Both the position numbers and the translations under genes were made by a program. Positions 9,972-18,699 of a stretch of DNA of 64,000 nt are shown piece by piece (the first letter of the stretch is position 1; each line of letters opens with the position of its first letter). The stretch spans positions 2,224,202 through 2,288,201 of the forward strand of contig NZ_JARKMX010000008.1 in NCBI RefSeq assembly GCF_029360705.1. The letters run 5' to 3'. The notes beneath the pieces are model-generated. The model was given only the letters and a program-made list of their open reading frames with translations, was not told the DNA's origin and did not search any database. The DNA is from Paraflavitalea pollutisoli (GTDB lineage Bacteria; Bacteroidota; Bacteroidia; Chitinophagales; Chitinophagaceae).

Positions 9972-10697
9972 ATGCTAAAGGTCTTCTGCATACTATGCCT
10001 GCTCATGATGATGCATCGGGCTGCCCGCTCCCAGGTGTTGATCGCCCTGTTATTTGGCGATAAACTCAATTCGGGCAAACTGGAGTTTGGCCTTACCGTG
10101 GGACCGTCCCTTACCAATATAAGTGGAATAGATGGCAAAGCCAAAGCAGGGCTAAACCTTGGTTTGTATTTCAACATCCGCCTCAGTGACCGGTGGTTTA
10201 TTCACCCGGAAGGCGTGGCCAAAGGAGGCTTTGGTGCGAGAAAAATACCACCGTATGGAACCGGCAACGACAGCCTCGATCAGTTTTTTCAGGGTGGGGA
10301 TATCAAACGGAAGATCGGATCACTCAGTTTGCCGGTATTGATGCACTACCGGATAAAAGGTAAATGGTTTGCGGAGCTTGGGCCTCAGGTCAACCTGCTG
10401 GTACAGCCCAAAGACATCTTCAACGGCAAGGTCAACGATAATGACCTGACCTACACCACCGATATACGGGATGACATCACCCTGCTGGATATCGGCATGG
10501 CTGCGGGAGTATTGTATAGGCTACGCGAAGTCCGTGGCATGGGTGTCGGCATCCGCTACTACGCCGGACTCACCGATGTCCAGAAGAATACAGTCGGATC
10601 GCAGCGCAACAGCATGTGGCAGTTCAATGTAACGATCCCCATCGGAACCGGCAAGCCCCGCCCCCCCTCACCCACTCCATCAACATCAACAAATTGA
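9972..10697 (+). CDS. PorT-like outer-membrane beta-barrel protein
   Basis: A 241-residue protein with an N-terminal signal peptide (hydrophobic residues 3-18, cleavage near RAARSQ), then alternating beta-strands typical of small 8-stranded outer-membrane barrels (KLEFGLTVGPSLTNISGI, AGLNLGLYFNIRLSDRWFIHPEG, and VGIRYYAGLTDV near the end). The pattern of a Gly-rich first strand followed by LNLGLYF resembles the PorT/OMP_b-brl family. A Pro/Ser/Thr tail closes it. It is 24 bp after the DUF1254 gene and 6 bp before the next gene. No specific substrate can be named. Confidence 0.72.
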   Translation: MLKVFCILCLLMMMHRAARSQVLIALLFGDKLNSGKLEFGLTVGPSLTNISGIDGKAKAGLNLGLYFNIRLSDRWFIHPEGVAKGGFGARKIPPYGTGNDSLDQFFQGGDIKRKIGSLSLPVLMHYRIKGKWFAELGPQVNLLVQPKDIFNGKVNDNDLTYTTDIRDDITLLDIGMAAGVLYRLREVRGMGVGIRYYAGLTDVQKNTVGSQRNSMWQFNVTIPIGTGKPRPPSPTPSTSTN

Positions 10698-10703
10698 TCT
10701 GCC

Positions 10704-11864
10704 ATGAAGCCATTCAACCGGGTATTATTGTATACCACCACCTGCCTACTGCTCCTGGCCACCCACCTCGAAGCCCAGAAAAAGCGTATATCGCTCAAGG
10801 ATTCACTGGACGGAAAATTTGACCTCAGTGATTATATCATCGACGCCAATGGCTTTGTTCCGGTTCCCTATATCATCACTGAACCCTCACTCGGCGGATT
10901 CGGAGGGGCGCTGATCCCGGTATTCATTAAGAAAAGGCCACCCTATATCGACTCCGTGGATGGTCACGTACAAAGAACGCCTGTGGCGCCGGATATTACC
11001 GGTGGCATGGGCGCTTACACAGCCAATAAGACATGGATGCTGGCTGGCTTCCGGTCGGGCACCCTCATTAAAAGCAGGATCAAATATATTATCGGCGGGG
11101 GATACAGCAACGTCAACATGTCTTACTTCCGCACCTTCGAGCGGCTGGGTGAAAAGGAATTGAAATTCAATATCAAGGCCATTCCCGCCATTTTGCAGGC
11201 CACCAAAAGGATCGGCCGATCACATTGGTATGCCGGTTTTAAATACCTATTTCTGAAGACAGACATCAGCTTTGCGGGAGACACCAGCCTTGCCATCCTG
11301 GCCAAGCCAATGGAGTTCAGTAGTATCATCAGCCAACTGGGGGCAGTGATTGAACTCGACAACCGTGATAACGTCTTCACGCCCGACAAAGGGATCAAGT
11401 TCCATGTAGAAGGAATATGCTCAGACAACATCTTCGGCAGCGACTATGATTTCTGGCGGATCAATTACTATACCTACATGTATACGAAACTGACACACAA
11501 CCTCATTGGCGGCCTAAGGATCGATGGACAACAGGCCATCAGCGATCCGCCTTTTTTCATGCTGCCTTATATAGATATGCGGGGGGTAGCTGCCAACCGT
11601 TATCAGGGTAATGCAGATATACTGGCGGAAGCCGAACTACGCTGGGATATCGTGAGCAGATGGAGTGTCATGGCCTTTGGCGGAACCGGAAAGGCATTTG
11701 ACAAATGGAGTGAATTTGGTCCGGCAACCTGGGTCTACAGTGGTGGTACCGGTGTTCGCTACCTGTTGGCAAGAAAGTTTAAACTGCGGGTAGGCATCGA
11801 TATCGCCCGGGGACCCGACACCTGGGCCTGGTACATTGTATTCGGCAGCAACTGGCTGAAGTAG
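10704..11864 (+). CDS. BamA/TamA-like (surface antigen) outer-membrane barrel protein
   Basis: A 386-residue protein with a signal peptide (residues 1-24) and no room for POTRA domains. The body begins with YIITEPSLGGFGGALIPVFI and continues with barrel strands; VIELDNRDNVFTPDKGIKFHVEG is the typical DxRDNxFxPxxG signature of the Omp85 barrel, and the terminal strands include GGTGVRYLLARKFKLRVGIDIARG. Related short Omp85-type proteins in Bacteroidetes have unknown roles, perhaps lipid or protein insertion. It ends the long + strand series that starts with the Bat genes and is followed by a hairpin terminator. Confidence 0.8.
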   Translation: MKPFNRVLLYTTTCLLLLATHLEAQKKRISLKDSLDGKFDLSDYIIDANGFVPVPYIITEPSLGGFGGALIPVFIKKRPPYIDSVDGHVQRTPVAPDITGGMGAYTANKTWMLAGFRSGTLIKSRIKYIIGGGYSNVNMSYFRTFERLGEKELKFNIKAIPAILQATKRIGRSHWYAGFKYLFLKTDISFAGDTSLAILAKPMEFSSIISQLGAVIELDNRDNVFTPDKGIKFHVEGICSDNIFGSDYDFWRINYYTYMYTKLTHNLIGGLRIDGQQAISDPPFFMLPYIDMRGVAANRYQGNADILAEAELRWDIVSRWSVMAFGGTGKAFDKWSEFGPATWVYSGGTGVRYLLARKFKLRVGIDIARGPDTWAWYIVFGSNWLK

Positions 11865-11924
11865 CATAGCAATGCCCTGTAAAGCCGGCAGCAACAAGTA
11901 ACACTACCAGTGAAAAACTGCTGG

Positions 11925-11965
11925 AAAATTACCGGCACAGCATAGGGGCCGCGCCGGTAATTTTT
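11925..11965. terminator. Bidirectional hairpin terminator
   Basis: A perfect 12-bp stem (AAAATTACCGGC with GCCGGTAATTTT) around a 16-base loop, with a T-run on one side and an A-run on the other. It sits between the convergent barrel gene (stop 11864) and the AraC-type gene (stop 11972), so it can end both transcripts. Confidence 0.85.
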
Positions 11966-11971
11966 CATGGC

Positions 11972-12442
11972 TTACTCACTCGTGGCACGCAAGCCGGCAA
12001 GGCCCACAGGTCGCCTGAACGATAAAATATTACGCGTATACACCGAAGGGGTAAAGCCGGTGAATTTCTTAAAGGCAGTCGTTAGTGTGTTGCGGTTGCT
12101 GAAACCGCATTTGAGGGCTAAACCTTTCAGGTTCAACTGACCGACCAACCCGCCCTGCATCAGTTCTTCGCAATAACGAACCCTGAACTGGTTCAGGTAA
12201 TCGTTGAAGTTAAGACCGATCTCGCGGTTGAGATAGGCAGAAAGTTGGTAAGAAGGAATGTCTATATCGTCGGCCAGGCACCGGATCGAATACCCGAACC
12301 GCAGAAAGGGCTTCTGTTCACGCATAAAACGATGTAATCGTGCTTCAATGTTCTCAATCCGGTCTGATGAAAGTTCATAAGTGTAGCCAGGTCTTTCGTT
12401 TTTAACCTGGAATGACAGGTATTGTAATAAATCGTGACGCAT
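11972..12442 (-). CDS. AraC-type HTH transcription factor, HTH-only
   Basis: A 156-residue protein whose C-terminal 100 residues are an AraC double helix-turn-helix (second helix pair: LNLKGLALKCGFSNRNTLTTAFKKFTGFTPSVY). The central linker EQKPFLRFGYSIRCLADDIDIPSYQLSAYLNRE matches that of the membrane-bound AraC protein at 26187 and the short AraC protein at 27791, but the sensory membrane half is absent. The N-terminal 50 residues have no recognisable domain. Target unknown; it is flanked by a long non-coding stretch on its upstream side. Confidence 0.82.
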   Translation of the reverse strand: MRHDLLQYLSFQVKNERPGYTYELSSDRIENIEARLHRFMREQKPFLRFGYSIRCLADDIDIPSYQLSAYLNREIGLNFNDYLNQFRVRYCEELMQGGLVGQLNLKGLALKCGFSNRNTLTTAFKKFTGFTPSVYTRNILSFRRPVGLAGLRATSE

Positions 12443-13241
12443 GGTGAAAAATTTAATGTTACGTAGAATGAATGGATTTCAATAACTCCGGTCAGGGTGC
12501 TATCGAGGCATGTTTCTACATCGGTAAACGTCCGGTTTGGCCTATGCGCGCGCTGCATCACCAACCCGTACACGCATTAAATCTGGATGGGGTTAATACT
12601 GACTAAATGGCATTTAAATAAATGAAGGAGAAGTTGCTTCTTTGTTCCTACGGCGATTCTGAGCGCTCGTTTAAACAATGTTGTTGTGAGCTTAATCGCT
12701 AAGGCAGCAATTACTGAATGGATTACCGCAGGTTACCGATTTGGCCAGTACGCTGCGTCGAAGGTTTTGAAAGGCTGATTGATAAAACGGGGATAAGGTT
12801 GATAAAACTGGGCATCTTCCGCTGGATTGGTCTAATGGTTCGAATGATTGTTTCATAATTCACATTTTTGGTGTTACACAATGGGATTCGCGGGGAGTCG
12901 CTGGTTGATTAATGCTCTAACAATTTACAATGTTATGCATACCCAAGCCTAATTAAAATACCCGAAAGCAGCATTGTTTTATAATTATTGGCAGCATTTC
13001 CAAAATTGAGAATATCTCCATGGATTCCATTACATGAGGCATCCTATAATGGTGTTTTACTTTTTTTTAAACATGATTAAAAAACTTACACAAAGGCGTA
13101 ACGTTCGAGTAACACTGTGTAGTTAATAAGACAAAACCCTTAAGGTTCGTTAAACCATCCCTGTACCAGCCGGGGAAAATGGGTATATCGGAAAGGCCAC
13201 AACGCCAGTACGGGCTGATTTTCCACAACCAGGCAAAAGCT

Positions 13242-13255
13242 TTGACATAAATCAA
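13242..13255 (+). promoter_or_regulatory. FNR/CRP-like binding site
   Basis: TTGACATAAATCAA matches the FNR consensus TTGAT-N4-ATCAA at 9 of the 10 defined bases. It lies 77 bp upstream of the DUF502 start. Its centre (13248.5) is about 41.5 bp from 13290, the position where transcription would start if the A+T stretch in the palindrome (13277-13284) served as the -7 box, which is the classic activator spacing. Site by sequence only; no Crp/Fnr gene is in the window. Confidence 0.45.
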
Positions 13256-13266
13256 ATCACCTCAGT

Positions 13267-13290
13267 TGCCTCCATTTATAAATGGAGGCA
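13267..13290. repeat. Perfect 24-bp palindrome
   Basis: Each half reads TGCCTCCATTTA on its own strand, with no unpaired centre. It may be an operator or a small hairpin in the leader of the DUF502 gene 42 bp downstream. There is no T-run after it, so it is not a convincing terminator. Confidence 0.6.
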
Positions 13291-13331
13291 GGGGACCTTT
13301 ACCATCATACATTTACTTATATCAAACGTCT

Positions 13332-13925
13332 ATGAAAAAGCTATTACAGGTCGCCAGTACCACCGTCATAGGGGGGCTTTTCTTTTTGGCTCCGCTCGTG
13401 TTGCTGCTGATTGTTTTCAGCAAAGCAGTAACCCTGTTGCAAAAAATAACTCAGCCCATGATGAAATCGCTCGAACAATGGACAGTCGGAGGCATTGCAT
13501 TTCATGAAATTCTGGCAGTAATATTATTGCTGCTCCTGTGCCTGGCCGCTGGCTTATTTGCCCGGACAGCTGTGGCCAGATCTTTTCTGAAAAAGATCGA
13601 AACCGGCATCCTCGTTCACTTGCCTGGGTACGAGGTGATGAAGACGATTATGGGCGATCAGCTCACAGAGGAGCAGGGCGCAAGCGATCTGCAGGTAGTG
13701 CTGGCACAAACAGATGCGGGCTGGCAGCTGGGTTTTTTGATCGAAACAGTCAACGACAACCTGTTTGTTGTCTTTATACCCAATGCCCCCAGCCTGCGGG
13801 ATGGAGCAATCGTCTACGCAGAAAAAGACAAGGTCCGGCACCTGGACATTACCCGAAAAGAAGCCATCCGCACCATTCGACGCATGGGCGCCGGCTCCGC
13901 TACCGTCTTTAAAGGAAAATTATAG
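13332..13925 (+). CDS. DUF502 family membrane protein
   Basis: The ATG at 13332 (MKKLLQVAS) is chosen over an in-frame ATG at 13266 that would add a non-hydrophobic leader running through the palindrome. The 197-residue protein has two membrane helices (about 10-33 and 54-78) and a soluble C-terminal domain containing the DUF502 pattern: HLPGYEVMKTIMG, then GFLIETVNDNLFVVFIPNAPSLRDGAIVYAE. DUF502 proteins are inner-membrane proteins of unknown function. It stands alone between two long intergenic stretches. Confidence 0.85.
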   Translation: MKKLLQVASTTVIGGLFFLAPLVLLLIVFSKAVTLLQKITQPMMKSLEQWTVGGIAFHEILAVILLLLLCLAAGLFARTAVARSFLKKIETGILVHLPGYEVMKTIMGDQLTEEQGASDLQVVLAQTDAGWQLGFLIETVNDNLFVVFIPNAPSLRDGAIVYAEKDKVRHLDITRKEAIRTIRRMGAGSATVFKGKL

Positions 13926-14535
13926 CGCCATTGGTCCACCTGAACTCATGACATCCGGCGCCCATCCGGCTAACCTCGACGGTGCCTCGATACCTTGCCC
14001 CCCCCTTTGCGTTGAAGCCTCGATATTTTCTTTCCCTTGATGCCTAGGTACCTTGAGGCCTCGTTGCCTTTCTTTATAAGATTGAGCACCAAACTCCTTG
14101 CATTATTTTGTATGCGTATCCGAGCTTTGTAACTTCAATACAGCAACTAACACAAACGCATAAGCTCTGTCAAGGCCATTGGAAGTGGCCGATCATAAAC
14201 TTTTCTTTTCATGTTTTAGTTTAAAGGCTCCGTGCCCTGTGAAACTTTTTTCCAATCAATCAGTTTAGTAAGGGGTTCTTTTCATATCAGAGTTTTTTAT
14301 TTGTGCCCGGAGTTCCGCTTTTGCGGGACTCCCTTATTTTATACACCATAACAGTATCCCCACTCAACAATACGATAGCACAATTGTACACACCATATTA
14401 ATTAAGACAGCCTCTCCCGGCTATTTATAAAACAGTGCAACATTTAGTACGCATCCCACTATCTTCGTTCAACATAAGCGGTTCTTGTAAGCAATTATTC
14501 AATAATTTTATGAGAACCATTAAGTTCGACACTGC
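13926..14535. other. Intergenic region with degenerate GCCTCGATA repeats and a hairpin
   Basis: About 610 bp without a gene. The left part holds four related 9-mers (GCCTCGATA at 13984 and 14017, GCCTAGGTA at 14042, GCCTCGTTG at 14058) at shrinking intervals of 33, 25 and 16 bp. A strong hairpin lies at 14309. The promoter of the porin gene should lie in the last 130 bp; TATCTTCG at 14460 is a possible -7 box. Confidence 0.5.
14309..14340 (+). terminator. Rho-independent terminator-like hairpin
   Basis: A 10-bp stem (GGAGTTCCGC with GCGGGACTCC, one G-T wobble) around a TTTT loop, followed by CTTATTTT. It lies about 385 bp after the DUF502 stop and 195 bp before the porin gene, so it may end a short unannotated transcript or a long 3' leader of DUF502. 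Confidence 0.6.
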
Positions 14536-15696
14536 ATGAGACTATACCGGACTCTAGTCAAAGCCAGCACGCTACTGCTCTGTATCAACACGCAGGCACA
14601 ACAGACCGATCAAACTTCCCTCACCACGGTTGACACAATGACTAATTTTTCGGCCTTCAAGCGCTCCCTGTCATTTGCCGGGGTACTACAAACGCGGTTT
14701 GTAGCCTCTTTACGTAACAATGTTGACGTCAACGGTAAGCATTTCAATACCGGCGCCGACCCTGCAGGTGTACGCAACACCTTCCTGGTCAAGCGAGCCC
14801 GTGTGATGGTCAAAGCCAACATCAATGACCACTTTTCGGCAAACGTGCTCGTCAACCTCGCTGAATTCAACAGCTCCCCCACCAATAAAGTGCTCGAAAA
14901 CGCCTACATCAAATATGCACTCAACCAACATTTCAATATACAGGCAGGCCAGTTCCGGCCGTTCTTTGGTATTGAAGATGCCATCGCTGCCGATATCATC
15001 CGTACGCTTGATTTTTCCAACCAGTACTATGCCTTTGGCCGTAACGGCTGGCAGAGCTTCCAGATAGGCCTTTCGCTTTTTGGCGACGTCACCAAAGATG
15101 GTAAACTCAAATATTTCGCCGGCGCCTACAATGGCAACAACCGCAACCAGATCACCGACGACGACAATACAAAGAACCTATATGCCCGCCTGGAAGCCAC
15201 ACCGTTACCCAACTTCACGGTGGCCGCCAATGCGGGAACCGGCAGTCTGGGAGGCAGTACCACCGGCAATGCGTATGGTGGCGATCTCACTGCCAAAATC
15301 GACCTGTCAACCGCCTGGCACTTGTTGTTGATGGCGGAATACAAATCTGGCTCCAACTTCCTGGCTTACAATGCCAGCACCCAAACACCACGCCCATCGC
15401 TGCGCGAGTTCCGTATGCAGGGTTTTTACTTCTTCCCTACGCTGCGTTATGAATACAAACATCCGCGTGTGCGGGCCATCGAATTCTCCTCCCGATACGA
15501 ATGGCTGGATGATAATCATCGACAAAATAGCAATCCTCGTCAGACCGTGATACCCAACGTATCGCTCATTTTCGCCGATAATTTTTACGCCGCCCTGCAG
15601 GTCGGTGTAGCCATCGATATGTACAAACACGATGTAGAGAACACGACTGCTTATAGCAATAACCTGGCATATGCACAATTGCAGATCAGGTTTTAA
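14536..15696 (+). CDS. OprP/OprO-like (phosphate-selective porin family) outer-membrane porin
   Basis: A 386-residue protein with a signal peptide (residues 1-21, cleavage near TQAQQ). The mature part is a porin O/P-type barrel: FAGVLQTRFVASL at the first strand, RARVMVKANINDHFSANVLVNLAEF, then IQAGQFRPFFGIEDAIAADIIRTLDFSNQYY, a typical stretch in this family, and a closing strand ending LQIRF. Despite the family name, substrates in Bacteroidetes are usually unknown. It lies 9 bp before a DASS anion transporter, suggesting that the two move the same anion across outer and inner membranes. Confidence 0.82.
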   Translation: MRLYRTLVKASTLLLCINTQAQQTDQTSLTTVDTMTNFSAFKRSLSFAGVLQTRFVASLRNNVDVNGKHFNTGADPAGVRNTFLVKRARVMVKANINDHFSANVLVNLAEFNSSPTNKVLENAYIKYALNQHFNIQAGQFRPFFGIEDAIAADIIRTLDFSNQYYAFGRNGWQSFQIGLSLFGDVTKDGKLKYFAGAYNGNNRNQITDDDNTKNLYARLEATPLPNFTVAANAGTGSLGGSTTGNAYGGDLTAKIDLSTAWHLLLMAEYKSGSNFLAYNASTQTPRPSLREFRMQGFYFFPTLRYEYKHPRVRAIEFSSRYEWLDDNHRQNSNPRQTVIPNVSLIFADNFYAALQVGVAIDMYKHDVENTTAYSNNLAYAQLQIRF

Positions 15697-15705
15697 ACCA
15701 ACAGT

Positions 15706-17136
15706 ATGAAAGAAATAAGGCCCAAAGCACTGCTCATCACCCTCGTCATAGCCCTCATTATCTGGTTCATACCCGCGCCGGAAGGCGTAAAACCCAATGC
15801 CTGGCACCTGCTGGCCATTTTCCTCGGCACCATCTTCGGCATCATCCTGAAAGCTGCCTCTATGGGCACCATGGCTATGATTGGGATCACCGCCTGTGCC
15901 GCCACCCAGGTACTGGCTCCTGGTGACCCCGCCCATGCTGTGGCAGCAGCCCTCAGCGGTTTTGGCAACTCTACCATCTGGTTGATCGGGCTGGCTTTTT
16001 TCATTGCCCGTGGCTTTATCAAAACGGGGCTTGGTACCCGGCTGGCTTACAACTTTATCCGCATCTTTGGCCGTGGACCTTTGGGATTGGCCTACGGTCT
16101 CAATACGGCCGACCTGCTGCTGGCCCCTGCCATCCCCAGCAATACAGCACGCGCTGGCGGCGTCATCTTTCCCATCATGAAATCCATTGCCGTCAACATG
16201 GGCTCGTTTCCCGATAAACCGGAAACCCACCGGCGCATCGGCGCCTTTCTTACGCTCGGCAGTTACAATGCCAACATGATCACTTCCGTCATGTTCCTCA
16301 CCGCTACTGCCAGCAACCCCATGGCGCAAAAATTTGCCAAAGACCTCGGTATCACGATCACCTGGGGAAGCTGGGCTGTGGCCGCTTTATTACCCGGCCT
16401 CGTATGTTTCTTTCTATTGCCTCTGTTCCTCTATAAATTCTATCCGCCCGAAATAAAGAATACCAAAGAAGCACCTGCGATGGCCGCGCAAAAGCTGAAA
16501 GAGATGGGCCCGGTCACCTTGCAAGAATGGCTCATGGTGGCCACGTTTATCATCCTGCTGGTGCTGTGGATCTTTGGTAACCTGATCTCGATAGATGCTA
16601 CTACCGGTGCCCTAATTGGTCTCTGTATACTGTTGCTTTGTGGTGTACTGACCTGGGAAGACGTGAAAGCCGAGAAAGGGGCCTGGGACACCATCGTATG
16701 GTTCTCCTCCCTCGTGATGATGGGCTCCTACCTCAACTCCCTGGGTTTTGTAGGTTGGTTTGGTCAGCTCATTGGTGGCAAGATGGCCCATTTCAGCTGG
16801 CAGTTCGCTTTCCCCATCCTCATCCTGGTGTATTCGTATAGCCATTATATGTTTGCAAGCGCCACCGCACACGCAGCCGCCATGTACCCGGTATTTTTGG
16901 CCGTAGGGATCGCCGTTGGCGTACCCGGTACTATGCTGGCAATTTTCCTGGGTGCCTGCGCTACCCTCATGGGATCGCTTACCCACTATGCCCACGGACC
17001 CGCCCCCATCTTTTTTGGCAGCACCTATGTAGACATGAAAGATTGGTGGAAACATGGCTTTTTCATCAGCGTGTTGTTCCTGGTGATCTGGTTTGCCGTA
17101 GGCGGCTTATGGTGGAAAGTAATGGGACTTTGGTAG
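15706..17136 (+). CDS. DASS/CitT family anion transporter (SLC13-like)
   Basis: A 476-residue inner-membrane protein with about 11-12 hydrophobic helices. The DASS substrate/Na+ signature occurs twice: SNT at residues 145-147 (PAIPSNTARAGG) and SNP near 205 (TATASNPMAQ), and GFGNSTIWLIGLAFFIARG is typical of the CitT/2-oxoglutarate-malate translocator branch. Members exchange or co-transport di- and tricarboxylates. Coupled by a 9-bp gap to the OprP-like porin upstream. The exact substrate (citrate, succinate, tartrate) cannot be read from sequence. Confidence 0.88.
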   Translation: MKEIRPKALLITLVIALIIWFIPAPEGVKPNAWHLLAIFLGTIFGIILKAASMGTMAMIGITACAATQVLAPGDPAHAVAAALSGFGNSTIWLIGLAFFIARGFIKTGLGTRLAYNFIRIFGRGPLGLAYGLNTADLLLAPAIPSNTARAGGVIFPIMKSIAVNMGSFPDKPETHRRIGAFLTLGSYNANMITSVMFLTATASNPMAQKFAKDLGITITWGSWAVAALLPGLVCFFLLPLFLYKFYPPEIKNTKEAPAMAAQKLKEMGPVTLQEWLMVATFIILLVLWIFGNLISIDATTGALIGLCILLLCGVLTWEDVKAEKGAWDTIVWFSSLVMMGSYLNSLGFVGWFGQLIGGKMAHFSWQFAFPILILVYSYSHYMFASATAHAAAMYPVFLAVGIAVGVPGTMLAIFLGACATLMGSLTHYAHGPAPIFFGSTYVDMKDWWKHGFFISVLFLVIWFAVGGLWWKVMGLW

Positions 17137-17234
17137 CCAGCTCCCTTACAACCCGTAAATCGACCCACTGCTGCTTTCACCGCTCGTCTCATACGCCCCG
17201 CCCCATAACCAGTTCACGATAAATCACCGAGCGT

Positions 17235-18677
17235 ATGAAACCTATAGCACCCATTGTGCTGTTCCTGGGCTTGCTGCCCGTCTGGCTCCTGGCACAACCA
17301 GTCAGCCTCAAGCAATGCTTTGCCCTGGCGGGCAATCGCAACAGCCTGGTACAACAATCCCGCGCCTCCCTGCTGGCACGGCAATACAACCTGGCAGCTG
17401 AGAAGCAGCGGTATTTGCCAAAGATAGACGCCCTGGCCAGCTACACCTACCTAAGCCGGCCACTCGAAGTGAACCTGCAACAGGTACGCAACGGTATACT
17501 CGATGGCAGCTCCCAACAAGCCGTCAATGCGGCAAATACCGTTTTCCAGGAGATCACAGGCAACCCATTGCCCCAAAATATCCAGGATGGCCTGTACAAC
17601 ACCTCAAAAAACATTTTGGGTGCCGTATACCCCGACTATAATCCACCGCTATCCAAACAATCTTATTTTCTGGCGGGACTCGCAGTACGGCAACCCATCT
17701 ACCTGGGTAATAAACTGACTGCAGCGCGCAATTTCGCCGAGTCGGAAGTCGTCGCCGGACATATCAATACCGACCTCGTCGAAAAAGATGTACAGTACGC
17801 GATTGCCGTGCAATACGTGCGGATACTGTACATCAATACCCTGCTGCGGACCCAGCGTAATCTGGTCGATGCCTTTACCAGAAACCGGGATTACGGAGAA
17901 GAACTGGTCAAAAACGAGATACTCCCCCCTTACCAGAAAAGCTGGACGAAAGTTTTGTTGTCGCAGGCACGCACAGCATACAACAATCTGCTGATGGATA
18001 GACAAAACGCCCAGCTCGAGCTCAACAAACTCATCGGCATTCCGCTCGATTCATCCCTCACCATTACTGATACCCTACGTTATCGATCCGTCAATACATT
18101 CGCCGATGACCAGCAGGTTTATGAACAGCATCCTGCCTATCAACTGGTGAAAAGCAAAATCGCTACGGCACAGACGACAGAAACGATCGCCCGCTCTTTT
18201 AACCTGCCCAATATATTTGCCATAGGCAACCTCAATCTCTACCAAAATGACCTGCCCATCACGATTGCCCCCTGGATGGTAGGCGTAGAAATGCAATGGA
18301 ACCTATTCAGTGGTACCCAAACGCACAAGCGCAAACAGGCGGCCCGGCAGCTGGTACAGGAAGTAAAGTTGGCCGCAGAAAACACCCGGGAAACCCTGCA
18401 ATTGCAACTGCGGGTGGCACGCAACAAAGTGGCGGCAGCCCACAACGAGATCAGCACGGCCGATAGCGCGCGTACGGATATTGCCACCACCCGGCGACTC
18501 ATTAAGGAGCGGGTAGACAATCAACTAAGCTCTCTCAAAGACCTCAATGAGGTGGTATTGATACAAGGTGAAGTAGACAAGGCTTATTACACCGCCCTGC
18601 TGGGATACTATATCGCACTGGCCACTTACTGGAATATCTATGGCGACCCCAAACGCCTCACCGAGTCCATTCCATAA
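17235..18677 (+). CDS. TolC-family outer-membrane efflux protein
   Basis: A 480-residue protein with a signal peptide (cleavage near LLAQ, about residue 20) and the helical repeat structure of TolC: two halves rich in long amphipathic helices (LKQCFALAGNRNSLVQQSRASLLARQYNLAAEKQRYLPKI-type opening and a matching second half around 290-470). It should form the outer-membrane channel for the HlyD protein and the two permeases that follow. First gene of that operon; next start lies 22 bp beyond its stop. Confidence 0.88.
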   Translation: MKPIAPIVLFLGLLPVWLLAQPVSLKQCFALAGNRNSLVQQSRASLLARQYNLAAEKQRYLPKIDALASYTYLSRPLEVNLQQVRNGILDGSSQQAVNAANTVFQEITGNPLPQNIQDGLYNTSKNILGAVYPDYNPPLSKQSYFLAGLAVRQPIYLGNKLTAARNFAESEVVAGHINTDLVEKDVQYAIAVQYVRILYINTLLRTQRNLVDAFTRNRDYGEELVKNEILPPYQKSWTKVLLSQARTAYNNLLMDRQNAQLELNKLIGIPLDSSLTITDTLRYRSVNTFADDQQVYEQHPAYQLVKSKIATAQTTETIARSFNLPNIFAIGNLNLYQNDLPITIAPWMVGVEMQWNLFSGTQTHKRKQAARQLVQEVKLAAENTRETLQLQLRVARNKVAAAHNEISTADSARTDIATTRRLIKERVDNQLSSLKDLNEVVLIQGEVDKAYYTALLGYYIALATYWNIYGDPKRLTESIP

Positions 18678-18699
18678 AGACATACTAAATAGTCAATCC

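Larger units (their letters stand above)
12443..13331. other. Long intergenic region with few visible signals
   Basis: About 890 bp, richer in A+T than the genes, between the AraC gene and the DUF502 gene. A 62-codon frame on the minus strand (13067-13255) has no family resemblance and is probably chance. The only clear signals lie at its right end: an FNR-like site at 13242 and a perfect palindrome at 13267. No tRNA or repeat was seen in the rest. Confidence 0.6.

Noticed and set aside
12443-12480. Possible fourth copy of the shared kinase/regulator dyad before the AraC gene
   Set aside because: On the minus strand only ATTCTACG is present (half of the dyad); the box and the other arm are missing.
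13067-13255. 62-codon minus-strand frame ahead of the DUF502 gene
   Set aside because: No family resemblance; it overlaps the FNR-like site and upstream control region.
13267-13290. The 24-bp palindrome as a terminator
   Set aside because: No T-run on either side, and it lies upstream, not downstream, of the nearest + strand gene.
15307-16329. 340-codon minus-strand frame over the porin-DASS junction
   Set aside because: His/Gly/Gln-rich antisense shadow spanning two well-supported genes.
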